From Leucaena leucocephala (lineage: Eukaryota > Streptophyta > Magnoliopsida > Fabales > Fabaceae), in the NCBI GenBank assembly GCA_037074615.1, contig CM073558.1, forward strand, positions 10,416,001 to 10,480,000: 64,000 nt of DNA, in the 5' to 3' direction. The position numbers and the translations under genes were made by a program. The notes below the pieces were generated by a model. The model did no database searches and was not told where the DNA came from. It was given only the letters and a program-made list of their open reading frames with translations. Below, one piece after another: positions 12,655-25,160 of this stretch. The first letter of the stretch is position 1, and every line of letters begins with the position of its first letter.

Positions 12655-13804
12655 TTAGTATGTGTCATATCCTAAATTTTCTCTATCTGTATAGTACTGA
12701 TAGTGGAAAGAGGCTTAGAAAGGATTATGATGAAGATCAGATGGGATAATAAAGGTTAGATAAGTCTTAAAGAAAGACAAGGACCTAAACATAAATTGGA
12801 AAAGGTTAAAGGCCAAAAGTTAAAGTAGAAATAAATGTTGGGCCAAAAGTGGTAATTTCTAAAAGTTTAGGGATCTAAATGTAATTAAGCAAAAAGTCAG
12901 GGACATAAATATAATTATGGAAAAGTTTAGCCAGAAAAGGCTTAGAACTGCCTGTAAGTATTTCAGTCCCACATTCCATCAGTAAATAGAGGAAGTCATG
13001 CTGGGTAATTTGGCATGATACAAAAATTTTATAAGGGCTCCAGACAGTAGAAAATTATTTGATAGTCTAATTATATGTGGGGAAATTATAGGAAAGTGTG
13101 CCCTACAGTGTCAGATGTTATGAATCTGACAGAACTCCAGAAGAAATTCTGTATAAAAAGTTATTTACATATTAATAAATTTTGACAAGAGTTTGATAAC
13201 ATCCATGATCCGATAATGGAACTTATTAGCATGTGAGCCTAGATGAAATGAGACTAGATGACCTCACATATAGGCCCATGATGATGCCAAGAAGGGCCCA
13301 AAACCCAGGGTACCAGTCCATCAGTAGAAGGGGCTAGTGTCCAGAAAAAGTGTGAAATTACAAAAATACCCCTGGATACCCAGATTGTACCAGAGATGGA
13401 TGAAGGGCATTTTGGTCACCTGGGACAGGCTAAAAACGTGGTGCATGGTATAAATATGATTATTTGAGCCCAGATACACCCTGAGGCAGTATAAAGAGGG
13501 GTAAAATGACGATTATGCCCTTAGGGTCAATATAGTGTAAGAAAGGACACCAAGGGTATTTTGGTCATTTTCCAAGGAATAGATGGAAGATAAATACTCA
13601 TTATAACTATGTCAAGGGAATGAGAATCCTAGACATTAATTTCTAGGACATAATACATATCCTGGTATATTATAGAAAAATTTAGAACATAAAACAGTCC
13701 GGTTGTTGTGAAACTGCTCCGATCGGTATCGGATTGGACTGAAATTTTTCCAGAAGCTTCCTGGCATGGTGAGCACGCCACATAACCCCTTGAGGTGTCC
13801 CTTG

Positions 13805-14066
13805 AGCTGTCCCACATGATGTCATAATTATTCTTTTATGAAAAAGTAAAATCCAAGATTAAATGTGAGCCTTTAGATCAAATAGTAACCAAATCAATCT
13901 TGGCCATTGATTTCTCTTGGATTTTGGCTATAAATATCCCTCCATTCTGCAGCCAAACCGTATGCTCATAGACCCTTGGGGAAACTCTTGCAAAATGAAA
14001 ACTCAAGCCAAGACAAAGAAGATTCAAGGTTCCAAAGTTCAAGTAAGCTAGAGATGAAAGGTAAGC
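13805..14066 (+). promoter_or_regulatory. Promoter-leader module of the LTR-like element
   Basis: In order: bZIP-like box TGATGTCAT, TATA box CTATAAATA (13928-13936), a leader, then AAAG/GTAAGC. TATA-to-donor distance is 132 nt here, 130 in the copy at 19555, about 132 in 41568, 134 in 22746 (minus) and 130 in 30752 (minus). I infer a pol II start in this LTR and a leader intron whose acceptor would lie in the missing internal region. Confidence 0.6.
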
Positions 14067-15165
14067 AATCTCTCATAGCTTATTTTCCTTTAATTTGGGA
14101 GCTTGAACTTAGGGTTTTGATGGAAGAAAATTTGAGTTTTCTCTAAGGGGTGGGGCTTCCCAAAGACCTTAAAGGAAAGGGGAAAGAAGAAATTAAAGTT
14201 AGAACCATATGATTGAAGCTTAAACAAGCTAGTTAAGTGGTTGGTTGTTGAATCAAATTGATATTCTTGACTTTGCCATGGTGTGCCCTGTTCGGTATGC
14301 ACTGTTCATGAGGGAAGGAAATTGAATTTCAATGATTTAATGATTCCATTGAGTTTGTATGATGATTCTATGTAGGATTGGAAAGGTTTTGAACCTTGGA
14401 AACCTTAAAATTTCGAGGTTGTAGTCTTTGAGATTCCTTACAATTACTGTTCACTTGCATGAACAGTGATTGCAATTTCATGATTTTGATGGTTCCAATG
14501 GTTTTAAAATGAAAAGTTGTGTGGGGTAAGGTGAAGAAACAAGTATGGGAAGCATTAGAATCAAAATGAGAATTTTTGAAAGAATTGTATGCTTATGTTC
14601 AGTTCTATACAGAAGGCCATGAAGGAGCTAGAATTTCATGATTCTAAGCTCATAAATGGATTCAAAAGATGAAATTGTGTAGGGTAAAGTCAGGACATCA
14701 ATTGTTTCAAGAGCCAAGTGGATTAGTGAAAATTAGAGAAAGTTATGACAATAAAGAGTGGAACAAAGTTAGTCTTGAACATGGTTGGAGTTCATGAGTC
14801 CTAATGAGTTATGTGATGAATATGAATGTGTTTAGGAACATGAAATATCCAAGAAAATGTTGGGAAGTGATGGACATAAAGGCTTCATGGTTGGAAAGCT
14901 AGGGAGCAAGGGCCAAAGGTCAAGAGAAAAGCTTAAGTGCAAGGTAGTGAACTTACCTCTTTATGTGCTTGATGTGGTATGCTTATGTGTTGACATGTAT
15001 ATATTATTTGAATGATGTTGTGACATGATAAATGATGTTGAATGTATTGTGAATTCAACATATGAAATATAGCATGATGGCATGTCTCTAATCAAAGAAA
15101 GTTATTGAAATTATATATCATGCATTAGCATCCATCTTGCATATTTAAGTGGTAATGTTTGCTAC

Positions 15166-15185
15166 TGAGATTCCCTAGAATCTCA
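15166..15185 (+). other. Conserved hairpin, 8-bp stem
   Basis: TGAGATTC and GAATCTCA pair perfectly around CCTA. Compared with 9944-9965, one T is absent from the left arm and one A from the right arm, so pairing is kept. Confidence 0.75.
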
Positions 15186-15973
15186 CTCTCCCATAACCAA
15201 CCAATTTAGGTCAAGCATGATGGATAATGTATGCATGGAGAAGAGTTAAAGCATGGAAGAAGAAAAGTGAAGTATTTAAGATGTTAGCATATGCTATGCA
15301 CTTTCCATGTATGTCAAAGCCATGTAAAGTATCTATTTATGTGATGAGATTGTATGGATTAATTATTGTATAACCCAATAATGTATATAAATTCAAAAAA
15401 AGCAAAGAGATGATTTATGTATGCTGGAACAATTATGGAAAGTGAAAGAAAGAAAACTGAAATGGTAAAAACTAGGTCCTAAAGCAGTTTTGTTGTGGCT
15501 TCTGTCTAACCTAGCAAATTAAGGAATTATTTCAAGAAATTTTATGAGCATGTAGTACACATCCATAGATTTAAGTGCATAGGTATAACGTTTCATTTGG
15601 ATATGTATATCAAGAGAAATGAATTTCCAAAATAAGGGACCAGAAACTGTTTCCAGAGTTTTTGACCAAATGAATAGTAAATTTTAACGAATAAACTGTA
15701 TCAATTGGATAATCATTTGGTCTAGAAATTATTTTTCACTTAAATTTCAAGATGTTATATTCATGTATCTTTTTGAACCACTTCATTTAGAGTTTTCTTG
15801 AATTAATTATGATTTTTCGAAGTTCGTTGCGTAATCTAGAATACCATATGAACAGTAACCTGAGAAAGAGTAAAATTTCAGATTTGGCTAATGGACTTCC
15901 AAGGTCTTGTAAGTGGTTCTAAATGCTACTGAATGGTCCCTAAGACGTATAAAAGTAAGGATGTTACATTAGT

Positions 15974-17548
15974 CGCTTCCACTCCCTGAGAGTCATGGAT
16001 AAGAAGAAAGTTAGATCTAACCATCCTTAGACCATAAGGGTTAGCCGCTTATATCCAGGATAATTTCCATAAGTATGGGAAGTTGAGTCCTAGAGGAAAG
16101 AAGTGTATCTTTATAAAGTACCCTTGCGGTTGCAATATGAACATAGAGCAAATGAATTTGAAGTATGTACATTATTTCTAAAGTAATCGAATATGATTTG
16201 TTACCTAATTTTTTATTTCCTCTATGTTTGTCTAAATTAGGATCATATCGTATTCCTGACTGGTCAGAGACACATCTCTGATTCCATAGTATAATGTTAA
16301 GCATTTCACTACCTCTAGTGAATTTTTTGAGAGTTTTAGTTAACTCTACATTTTTCTTTTCTGATTCTTCATATTTTGCGCACTTTAATGCAACCTTAGG
16401 TTTTATACTTAGCTTTTCTTCTAAGCTACGTATCCTTTTCTTAGAAATTACTAACTCTTTTTCCAATTTGATGAATTCAGTAATTCATTATATTCATAAG
16501 TTGGTTCAAAATTTATTACCTGCTATGTCTCTGAATCACTTTCTTCTTAAGCTACAAGACAGATGCTTGATTTTTCATTGTTGTCACTTTTTTCAGCCTT
16601 TGAAGAACTTTGTCCCCAGATTGATGAAAAAAATGCTCTTCTCCTCTAAAACTTCTCTTTCTTCATTTTCGTTGTCTTTCTAGGAGAGTAAGGACATTCA
16701 GCTTTGATGTGACCTAGCTTCTTGCATTCAAAAAAAATAATCTAGTCATTTTGCTCCTTTAATGATGAAGAACTTTTCTTTGATTGAAATTTTCTAGGTT
16801 TTGATTGAAATTTTCTAGGTTCTTTATTTTTCTAGAACTTTTTGAATTTATAAACTATGAGACATATTTCATCATATTCCAGCTCTTCGTCATCATTATC
16901 ACTTTCTTGAGCTTTAAGAGCAATTATATTTTTGCTATTTTCTTTGATTCTTCTTGTATTTCTGTTTGCTCTTGTAATTTGGCTAGGCTTTTGAATAGTA
17001 CAATGACAAACCTCATGAATTCGCCTTTGGCTTCTTTTATAGTTGTGACCTTTTGCTCCTATTCCTTTGTAAGACTATTGAGAGTCTTTCGTACTTGATC
17101 TCTTAAGCTATAGATTGCCCAAGGACAGTTAAGTGGTAATGAGATATTGAAATCTCACTTCCATTGTCTCAGACACTTTCTCTATCAACCATCTAGAAAA
17201 GATTAAAGTCTATTTTGAGAGTATTGACCTGCTTGCTTTTACTCTGAAAGTTCCTTTATGGGCTATTTCTAGGGCTTTCCACATCTCTTTAGACGTCTCT
17301 ATACTAGATACCTAGAAATACTCTTTCTGACTTAAGACACATGTTATAATGTTAATGTCCTTGTCATTGAGTAATATCATTTTCTTGTCATCATCATATT
17401 CGCTTTGCTCCTTTGAAACTTTAGCTTTGTCAATATTTTTTGTAAGAATGTAGTTCCTACCTTATATCACATCCTAAATCTTGCCATTGATACTGGATCT
17501 CTCTTAAGATGGTTAAATCTTTTTCAAGAGACTTACTCTAATACCAAA
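15974..17548 (-). pseudogene. SIRE-like Ty1/copia gag remnant with primer-binding site
   Basis: On the minus strand the primer-binding site TGGTATTAGAG (17546-17536) follows the LTR. Gag follows in shifting frames: 'KEQSEYDDDKKMILLNDKDI', 'ITCVLSQKEY', 'ETSKEMWKALEIAHKGT', then 16466-16294 with 'ECAKYEESEKKN'-like coiled-coil sequence and KFTRGSEMLNIIL..QRCVSDQSGI. The last motif is the usual spacer before the zinc knuckle in SIRE/Maximus gag. The knuckle itself is badly decayed and the element stops at the family copy ending at 15968; no pol domain is seen on the far side. It matches the plus-strand gag at 29057-30746 along its length. Confidence 0.8.
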
Positions 17549-19396
17549 TATTAGTCTCGACAAGAACGCACAAGAGAGGGGATGAATTGGGTGTTTTGAA
17601 ATTTTTAACAAAAATTTAAAATCTTAAAAACAATGAGAATATAATTGAGTAAAGAGAATATAGATTAGAAAGATATCACCTTAGGATAGAAGAATCAACA
17701 CAAGTCAGTTTATCTTAGTTCATACTAATCCTCTTGTCCTATATCTAATACCTCTAGACCTTTTGAGATTTTCAACTATATCCTAAGATTTGAACGGCCT
17801 CTTGGTGCCTCAGTACAACAAGTGATCTTCTCAATCACTTTACTACCTCTTACTTCTCGTTAGGTAATAATCCCAATTTAAGATATCCAATCTCTTAAGT
17901 CTACAAAATGAATGAAAATCTTCTCAATCTCTCTCACAGAGTATATATGATGATGAACACAGAAGATAAGAATATTGGGTTATAGAATAATTAATGAAGA
18001 ATCAAAATTATAATGTATTCAGTCGTTGGTGTTTTGTTCTCTTCCTTAATGGAGAGACTTCCTTAAATAGCATTTATTTTGTTTGGTAGTTGTTAGAATC
18101 AAACTTGTTACTGTTAAAGTGAAGACGTCATTGGCAGTTAGGTGAGCATTTAATGCTTTGCCAGATGTAACAAGTTTTCATTGATGTAGCCTTCATCATT
18201 TCAAACCTTTAGCCTTTTTTGAACATACTTAATCTTAAAAGATTTGTTAGGATTTTAAGAATTGATTAAGTATATGAATAATTAATAATCAACTTATATT
18301 ACAAAAATCAAGTTTTAATAAGGTTCATATGGCTTTCTTAAAAATATATTGTATTAATAAATTAATTAATCATCATTAATTTGATCAATGTTTCAATTAA
18401 TGTAAAAAATAAAAAACAAAGCATCACATTGATACGATTGTTTAAACATATTCAATATAAATTAATATGATAAGTTTTTCAAAATATTTATAACGAAGAA
18501 TGATAAGAAACAAAAGCATACTTTAGATTTGAATTAAACTAGTGAGAGTTGTAATGTAAATAGAGAAGTATAATTGAAATATATGAAGTTAATAAAATAA
18601 TTAATCAATTAATGTAAATTAATTGAATCATTAGTCGATTAATGTCTTTGGATGAATTGACACATAAAGGTTTTTCAAACATATTAATCAAACAGTCAAT
18701 CCATTAATGTAAATTAATCAAATCCTTAGTCAATTAATGTCTATAGAGGAACTGACATAGAAATATTTTCCAAACATATTAATCGAACAATCAATCCATT
18801 AATCTAAATTAATCTATTAACCAATTGATTAATGAATTCAGATTTTATTTTCACAAACAGATTATAAACTGATTAATTGAACTGTTAATGTACTAATATA
18901 GATTAATCCATTAACTAATCGATTAATAGAGTTTATTTTATCTAAAGAAAAATAGTTCTGAATAGATTAATTGAACGGACAATCGATTAATTATAATTAA
19001 TCAATTAACCAATCGATTAATTAACTTATCTTTTCAATTCTAAAGAGTAACTCCATAACATTAATCGAATAGTTAATTGATTAATGGACACTCATTAATC
19101 AATTAATTAGTCAATTAATTTATTTTCCTTTTTATACCAAAGAGCAATGTCCTAACATTAATTGAACCTTCAATCGATTTAATGATAGTCATTAATCAAT
19201 TGACTAATTGATTAAGTATCATTAATCAATTAGTCAATAGTATCATTAATCGATTGACTAATCTATTAACTTGATCCAACTTGATTGATTAACTTGTTAT
19301 TTTTGGAAAACAAGTAGATTGATTCAGTGATCTTTTAACAAAGCAATTTGATTTACTTTTGACATCATCAAAATATCATTAAGTAGGATTCTAACA
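17549..19396 (-). mobile_element. LTR (5') of the minus-strand SIRE-like element, 1848 bp
   Basis: On the minus strand it opens TGTTAGAATCCTACTTAATG at 19396 and continues TTTTGATGATGTCAAAAG, a familiar opening for SIRE/Maximus LTRs. It ends ACTAATA next to the primer-binding site (a CA end changed to TA). The last 700 bp match the truncated plus-strand LTR at 25161-25588 plus 28824-28993. The first 1.1 kb holds the repeat at 18590-19285. Confidence 0.8.
18590..19285. repeat. Degenerate tandem repeat built on ATTAATCGATTAAT
   Basis: Roughly 100-bp units share a spaced set of AT palindromes such as 'aatcgattaat', 'ccaatcgattaat' and 'attaatcaattaa', with linker 'tttccaaacatattaatcgaac' recurring near 18675 and 18770. 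Cores drift between ATCGAT, ATCAAT and ATTGAT. It lies in the first 60 percent of the SIRE-like LTR. Confidence 0.75.
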
Positions 19397-19554
19397 AAAG
19401 GGACCTATAATGGTACCATATGTTAGCTTCTCAAGGAGAGAGAATTTTAACCATGTGATATTAATAATAAAATAATATAAAGAAATAGATAAAGCAAGAC
19501 TAAGTTATAAAGTTGTCAATCAGGAGCTAGATGAAAGAGTTGTGATAGTTTAAT

Positions 19555-21662
19555 TATATGACCTAGGTCAAGGGGATCAAAGAAGGTGTCAAGAATAGTT
19601 GACCAGGGCTAGGAAATACTCCGATAAAGTATAAAAAGACAATAATTCTCTTAGAGTTATTTAAGTGAATAAAGAGGAGTTAAGGGCATTATAGTAATTT
19701 TTCCAATAGATCAGTAATTAAATTTAGACCTAGTCTAAGAATGTCAATGTAAGAAAAATATGGATATTGTATTTAAGATAAAAAACATATTATGGAATAT
19801 TAGAAAAATTAGATTCCAAAAATAGTCTTATTTTTTAGAAATGAGACTAAGCCAGTATCGGATAATACTTCAATCTTTCAAGACACTTCTTGTTCTTAGA
19901 ATTATGCCATATGGCATATGACATGTCCCTTGATGATGTCATGGATGATGTCATCTCTTGCTTGGTGGGCAAGTCAAGATCAAGGAGAAATCTTAGCAAA
20001 TAGATCAAATAGTAACCAAAGCAATCTTCGCTATTCATTCACTACCCCTCAAGTCTATAAATAACCCCTTCCCCTTCATATTGTGCCAAGATAAGGAGAC
20101 ATATGGGAAACCTCTGGCCAAATGAAAACTTAAACTATTCAAAGGGAATCAAAGGTACTAAAGTTCAAGCTAGCTAGGAATTAAGGTAAGTAAATTACCT
20201 AGCCTATGTTCCTTTAATTTGGAGGCTTGAACTTAGGATTTTAATGGAAGAAAAGTGAGTTTTTCCCCAAGGTATTTATTCTAGCTGAAAATGAAGGATA
20301 AAGGGGAAAAATGAAATTGAAGTTAGAGACGTGAGATTAGGTCTTAGATAAGCTTGGATTGACGCTTGTACCTTGAATTAATTGTGAAACTTTTGATTCT
20401 TACAATAGGAGGCCATTTGGTCAAGACCAAAAATAGCACCAAGGGAGTTTTTTTTTATGATTTTGATGTTTCTATTGAGTCCACAAGGCAAAATCATATA
20501 GGATTAAGCCAAAGGACAAGAGTTTGAAGCATTAAAATTAAAAGTAGAATTTTTGAAAAAAGAATCCTTCCTACCATATTTCTGTTCTATCTAGTACACC
20601 AAGGAGGAGATGTAATTTGTTAATTATAACTTTGTATTTGGATTCCTTGAGAAAAATTATGTGAGATATGGTCAAGGCACAATTTAATTCAAAGGCCAAT
20701 ATAATTAACCAAAATTAAAGAAAGATAGGAGCTAGTAGATCTAGGAAATTAAACCAAGATATTGAAGTAAAGTTTGAGCCTAATTATAATGGAATTGTAA
20801 TGAGTACATTATTATTTTATATTTAGACCTTAATTTTCATGGATAAGGAATCACAAAGCAAGAAGGAAAGGTTATGGAAAAGCAATAAAAATGTTGTGAA
20901 CTTATACCTAAACTTGTATGCTTAATGCTTGAGTGTTGTTGATGTGCTATTGGTTTGACTTGATTATATGAAGCATGTATGATTGAGGAAGCTCAATTTC
21001 TTTTTGTGCTATGGCCATATGTTATAAGTAAGAAGCATGTCATTATACAAGCATGATCATAGTAAGTAAGCATATTTAACACTAACCATATAATTATATA
21101 CATTATTTATGGTACAATTTGCTGCTGAGATTTCTCCCAAAATCTCACCCATTCCCATGTCTCAACCATTCTAGAAGGACATTCATGTGATGGAGAAGAT
21201 GAATATGTATGAAGAAGAATTATGAATTATTTAGTATGATTGTTATGTGATTTTTATTATAAAATGTAATTTATATAGATGTTATATATTCAGATTCAGG
21301 TGATCTTTTGTGTCTGGCTAGGAAAAACAGTAAACGTTTGAATAAATGTCCAAAATTTTATATGATGATAATAGACATCCTAATATTTGATTTGGTATAA
21401 ATAATGCTGTGTTTAGATGTCTATTCATGAAGAAATAAATTTCCAAAGTTAGAGGACTAAATCTATAAAAAGGAAAAATTAACAAAATGAATAGTAAATT
21501 TTAGACTTTGACTGGAGTTGACTTAATGAGAGTGTGGTGAACAAATCATTTTTCCATGAAGGATACTTAAGTTAGCTTTATGTAGAACCTTAAACCACTT
21601 CATTTCGATTTGTCAAAAAATAATTATAATTTTTTGAAGTCAAATCGACTGGCTAGAATTAA
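19555..21662 (+). mobile_element. TGTCATATCC-family element truncated at both ends
   Basis: Similarity starts at 'gacctaggtcaagggg' and ends at 'gaagtcaaatcgactggctagaatt'; neither canonical terminus is present. The core module is kept: paired TGATGTCA boxes at 19934-19954, TATA at 20055-20063, TTAAG/GTAAGT at 20185/20186 and hairpin sequence at 21126-21147. About 2.1 kb remain. The left 150 bp after the SIRE-like LTR (19397-19554) show nothing I can assign. Confidence 0.75.
19934..19954 (+). promoter_or_regulatory. as-1/ocs-like paired bZIP boxes
   Basis: TGATGTCATGGATGATGTCAT holds two TGATG half-sites whose starts are 12 bp apart, the spacing of the two TGACG boxes in as-1. It lies about 100 bp upstream of the TATA box. 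TGATG differs from TGACG by the C-to-T change expected from CpG methylation. TGA-type bZIP binding is inferred. Confidence 0.5.
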
Positions 21663-21984
21663 TATAATAATTATTATTTCTTAATTTATGAATCTCTAAA
21701 AACTGTTTACCTCATTTTTATATATATATGATAAAATTAAGAAAATTAGCTAGATTCTTAATATTTAGTTTAAACTACAATTTTATTCCTTCTCTCTCTA
21801 TTATATCTTATCTAATAGCTGTACTACTTCAAATTCATTCAATATGGGGATTACACATCTAAATGCATTTGAATATTGCAACTCATCATCCAATGGCAGA
21901 ATTATTGTGTCAAGAATAAAGTCAGCTTAATACAGCTAAGATATCACTAAGTGTTGGTAAGAAGCTTAATAAATTTTATTCAAA

Positions 21985-22740
21985 GATCAAAAGATCAACT
22001 AGAATTAGTCTATGTTACAAGATACCCATAAGTTGAAAGCAACCGGCTTCCAGAATTTGATAGCAAATCTAACTTCTCACTTGTAGAATCAAAATTTGGC
22101 AGTACATCATCATCAAGCTCATGGTTCGTTCCCCTTTTCTTTGGGGCCTTTCATTTCTTCTTACTTTTATCTACTATGGAAGCAATAAAATCATTATTGT
22201 AAAGATGTTCATATGATAAACCATCATCACCTAGCAATGCATATTTGTTGGAGCTGAAGAAACCAATATGATTATTCATAAAGACAGACTCCCATGACTT
22301 AGGAGTATGGCATTCTTGCGACATTATGTAATAAAGAACCCAACATTAAAGTCGCAGACACTTTATCACTTCTAAAGTGATATCTTATAGACATTCTTAA
22401 AGAATGGAATCAACCTATTAGAGTTGCTTGGTATTGCAGACCAAAATTTGGGAACATATTCCAAAAAAAATTCTACAATTTGCTAGATGTCCAAATCAAG
22501 AAAATAATAAGGCTTTGTATTAACTACAGCTAGTGATTGATCATGTTTCCCCTTCCACTCCAACTTCTCCTAACAAATATCCCTACTTTTGAATGCGAAT
22601 TGGGATAATGCATTTGCACTTTTTCCTAACTCTAGCCGTTACCAGAGGAATAATTGACAAATCATGCAATACAAGCTTTGGATTACCTGCATTCCTTAAA
22701 ATCTTGCTCAATCAGGATTACACACATAAACAAATAGAAG
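21985..22740 (-). pseudogene. Gene-like fragment of unknown family
   Basis: Read on the minus strand, 22325-22005 gives MSQECHTPKSWESVFMNNHI, then 'KYALLGDDGLSYEHLYNNDF', a Lys-rich stretch with one stop, and 'NHELDDDVLPNFDSTSEKLD'. Upstream on the same strand, separate frames give 'KLVLHDLSIIPLVTARVRKK' just after an AG acceptor-like 'aatgcag', and 'EFFLEYVPKFWS' with 'RLIPFFKNVYKIS'. The composition is that of a soluble cellular protein and not of gag or pol. Frameshifts separate the pieces. I do not recognise the protein; a captured or decayed host-gene exon set is the likeliest reading. 21663-21984 shows nothing I can assign. Confidence 0.4.
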
Positions 22741-23409
22741 GTAGCTGAAACATCCTTACTTTTATACGTTTTAGGGACCACTTAGTAGCATTTAGAACCA
22801 CTTACAAGACCTTAGAAATCCATTAGCCAAATATGAAATTTTACTCTTTCTCGGGTTACTGTTCATATGATATTCTAGATTACGCAACGAACTTCAAAAA
22901 ATTATAATTAATTCTAGAAATATCAAAATGAAGTGGTTCAAAAAGATATGTGAAGCTAACATCTTGAAATTTAAGGAAAAATAATTTCTAGACCAAATTC
23001 TTAACCAATTAATACAGTTTATTCATCAAAATTTACTATTCATTTGGTCAAAAATTCTAAAGACAAATTCTGGTCCCTTAATTTGAAAATTCATTTCTTT
23101 TGTTATACACATCCAAATGAAATGTTCTACCTATGCGCTTAAAGCTCTGGATGTGTGTTACACGTTCATAAAATTTTGTGAAATAATTCGTTCATTTCCT
23201 AGGTCAAATTGAAGCCACAACAAAACTGTTTCAGGACCTACAATTTTACCATTTCAGTTTCTTTTCTTTCACTTTCAATAATTGTTCCAACATGTATAAG
23301 ACATCAAATAAGCTTCTCAATATTCATATACATCATGTACATATTTCATAATTATTACAAATAGTTTCACCACATAGATAGACACTTTACATGCCATTTA
23401 CATATATCG

Positions 23410-23681
23410 ATAATTAATAGCATATACTAAGATCTCAATTACTTCCATTCCTTTCTTCCATTCTTTAGCTCTTCTCCATATATACCTTTTCTATCATGCT
23501 TGACCTAAATTGTTTAGTTATGGGAGAGTGAGATTCTAGGGTTTAGGGTTTAGCATATACTAAGATCTCAATTACTTCCATTCCTTTCTTCCATTATTTA
23601 GCTCTTCTCCATGTATACATTTTCTATCATGCTTGATCTAAATTGGTTTGTTATGGGAGAGTGAGATTCTAGGGAATCTCA
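23410..23681. repeat. 130-bp tandem duplication with TTTAGGG units at the junction
   Basis: The segment 'agcatatactaagatctcaattacttcc...gggagagtgagattctaggg' occurs twice in a row. Between the copies is 'ctagggtttagggtttag' (23536-23553), two plant telomere-type units. Only this copy of the element has the duplication. Confidence 0.85.
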
Positions 23682-25045
23682 GTAGCAAATATTACCACTT
23701 AAACATGTAAGATGGATGCTAATGCATGATATGTAATTTCATTAAACTTTCTTTGATTAGAGACATGCCATTATGCTATATACTTTTACATAAAAGTCCA
23801 TGGCCATGGAAACATGTTATTCACAATACATTCAACATCATTTATCATGTCACAACATTATTCAAATAACATATACATGTCAACATATAAGTATGCCACA
23901 TCAAGCACATAAAGAGGTAAATTCACTACCTTGCACCTAAGCTTTCCTCTTGATCTTTTGCACTTGCTCCCTAGCTTTCCAACCATGAATCCTTTATGTC
24001 AATCACTTTTCAACATCTTCTTGGATGTTTCAAGGTCCTAAACACATTCATATTCATCACATAATTCATTAGGACTCATGAACTCTAACCATATTCAAAA
24101 CTAACCTTGTTACACTCTTTATTATCATAACTTTCTCTAATCTTCACTAATCCACTTGGCTCTTGAACCAATTGATGTCTTGACTTTACCCTACACAATT
24201 TCATCTTTTGAATCCATTTATGAGTTTAGAATCATGAAATTTCGCTCCTTCATGGCCTACTATATAGAACTGAACACATGCACACAATTCTTTCAAAAAT
24301 TCTCATTTTGATTCTAATGCTTTCCATACTTGTTTCTCCACTTTATCCCACACAACTTTTCATTTTAAAACCATTGGAAGCATCAAAATCATGAAATTCC
24401 AATAACTGTTCATATGAGTGAACAGTACAGAGAAGAATTTTAAAAACTATAATCTTGAGATTTTAATATTTGCAAGGTTAAAAAACTTTCCAATCCTACA
24501 CAAAATCATCATATAAATTCAATGGAAGAATTAAATCATTGAGATTCCATTTCCTTTCATCATGAACAGTGCATACCGAATAGGTTCAACCATGACAAAG
24601 TCAAGAATATCAACTTGATTCAACAACCAACCACTTAACTAGCTTGTTTAAACTTCAATCATATGTCTCTAACTTTAATTTCTTCTTTTCCCTTTCATCT
24701 AAGGTTTTTGGGTAGCACAACACCTTATAGAAAATTCAACTTTCCCCCCATGAAAACCCTAAGTTCAAGCTCCCAAATCAAAGGAAAATAAGCTAGGAGA
24801 GATTGCTTACCTTTAATCTCTCTAGCTTGCTTGAACTTTAGTACATTGAATCTTCTTTATCTTGGCTTGAGTTTCCATTTTGCAAGAGTTTCCCCAAGTT
24901 TCATGAGGCCATGGTTTTGAACCAGATTTGAGGGGGTATTTATAGAAAATTTCATGGAAAATCAATGGCCAAGATTACCTTGTGCACTATTTGAACTAAA
25001 GGCTCACATTTAATCTTGGATTTAACTTTTTCAAAAATAATAATT

Positions 25046-25066
25046 ATGACATCATCCATGACATCA
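25046..25066 (-). promoter_or_regulatory. as-1/ocs-like paired bZIP boxes
   Basis: ATGACATCATCCATGACATCA is the exact reverse complement of the box pair at 19934-19954 apart from the outermost base. It lies about 100 bp upstream of the minus-strand TATA box. Confidence 0.5.
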
Positions 25067-25160
25067 CAAGGGAAAATTCAAGGGACACCTTATAGGACAT
25101 GTGGCAAAATTATCATGGTAGGAAGCCTCTAGAAAAATTTCAGTCCATTCAGTCTCACTT

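Larger units (their letters stand above)
12663..15968 (+). mobile_element. TGTCATATCC-family element, full length (about 3.3 kb)
   Basis: It starts TGTCATATCCTAAATTTTC and ends AAGGATGTTACA. This copy shows the module well: a TGATGTCAT box near 13811, TATA box CTATAAATA at 13928, splice-donor-like GAAAG/GTAAGC at 14060/14061, and hairpin at 15166-15185. The duplication is imperfect: ttagt lies directly after the end (15969-15973) and three bases before the start (12655-12659). No protein domain is present. Confidence 0.85.
22746..25160 (-). mobile_element. TGTCATATCC-family element, one end intact, other end lost
   Basis: The left end TGAAACATCC is intact. The copy reads through hairpin (23662-23681), GTAAGC donor (24810/24811), TATA (24938-24945, minus) and paired boxes (25046-25066). 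It then stops abruptly in 'cagtccattcagtctcac' where SIRE-like LTR sequence begins. The final 0.9 kb of a full copy is missing, so the junction is a deletion or recombination point. Confidence 0.8.

Noticed and set aside
16294..17098. Plus-strand frames of 129 and 97 codons
   Set aside because: They are shadows antisense to the minus-strand SIRE-like gag, whose motifs are clear.
18590..19285. CRISPR-like array of regularly spaced palindromes
   Set aside because: Repeat cores drift, spacing is irregular, no unique equal-length spacers, and the context is a plant LTR.
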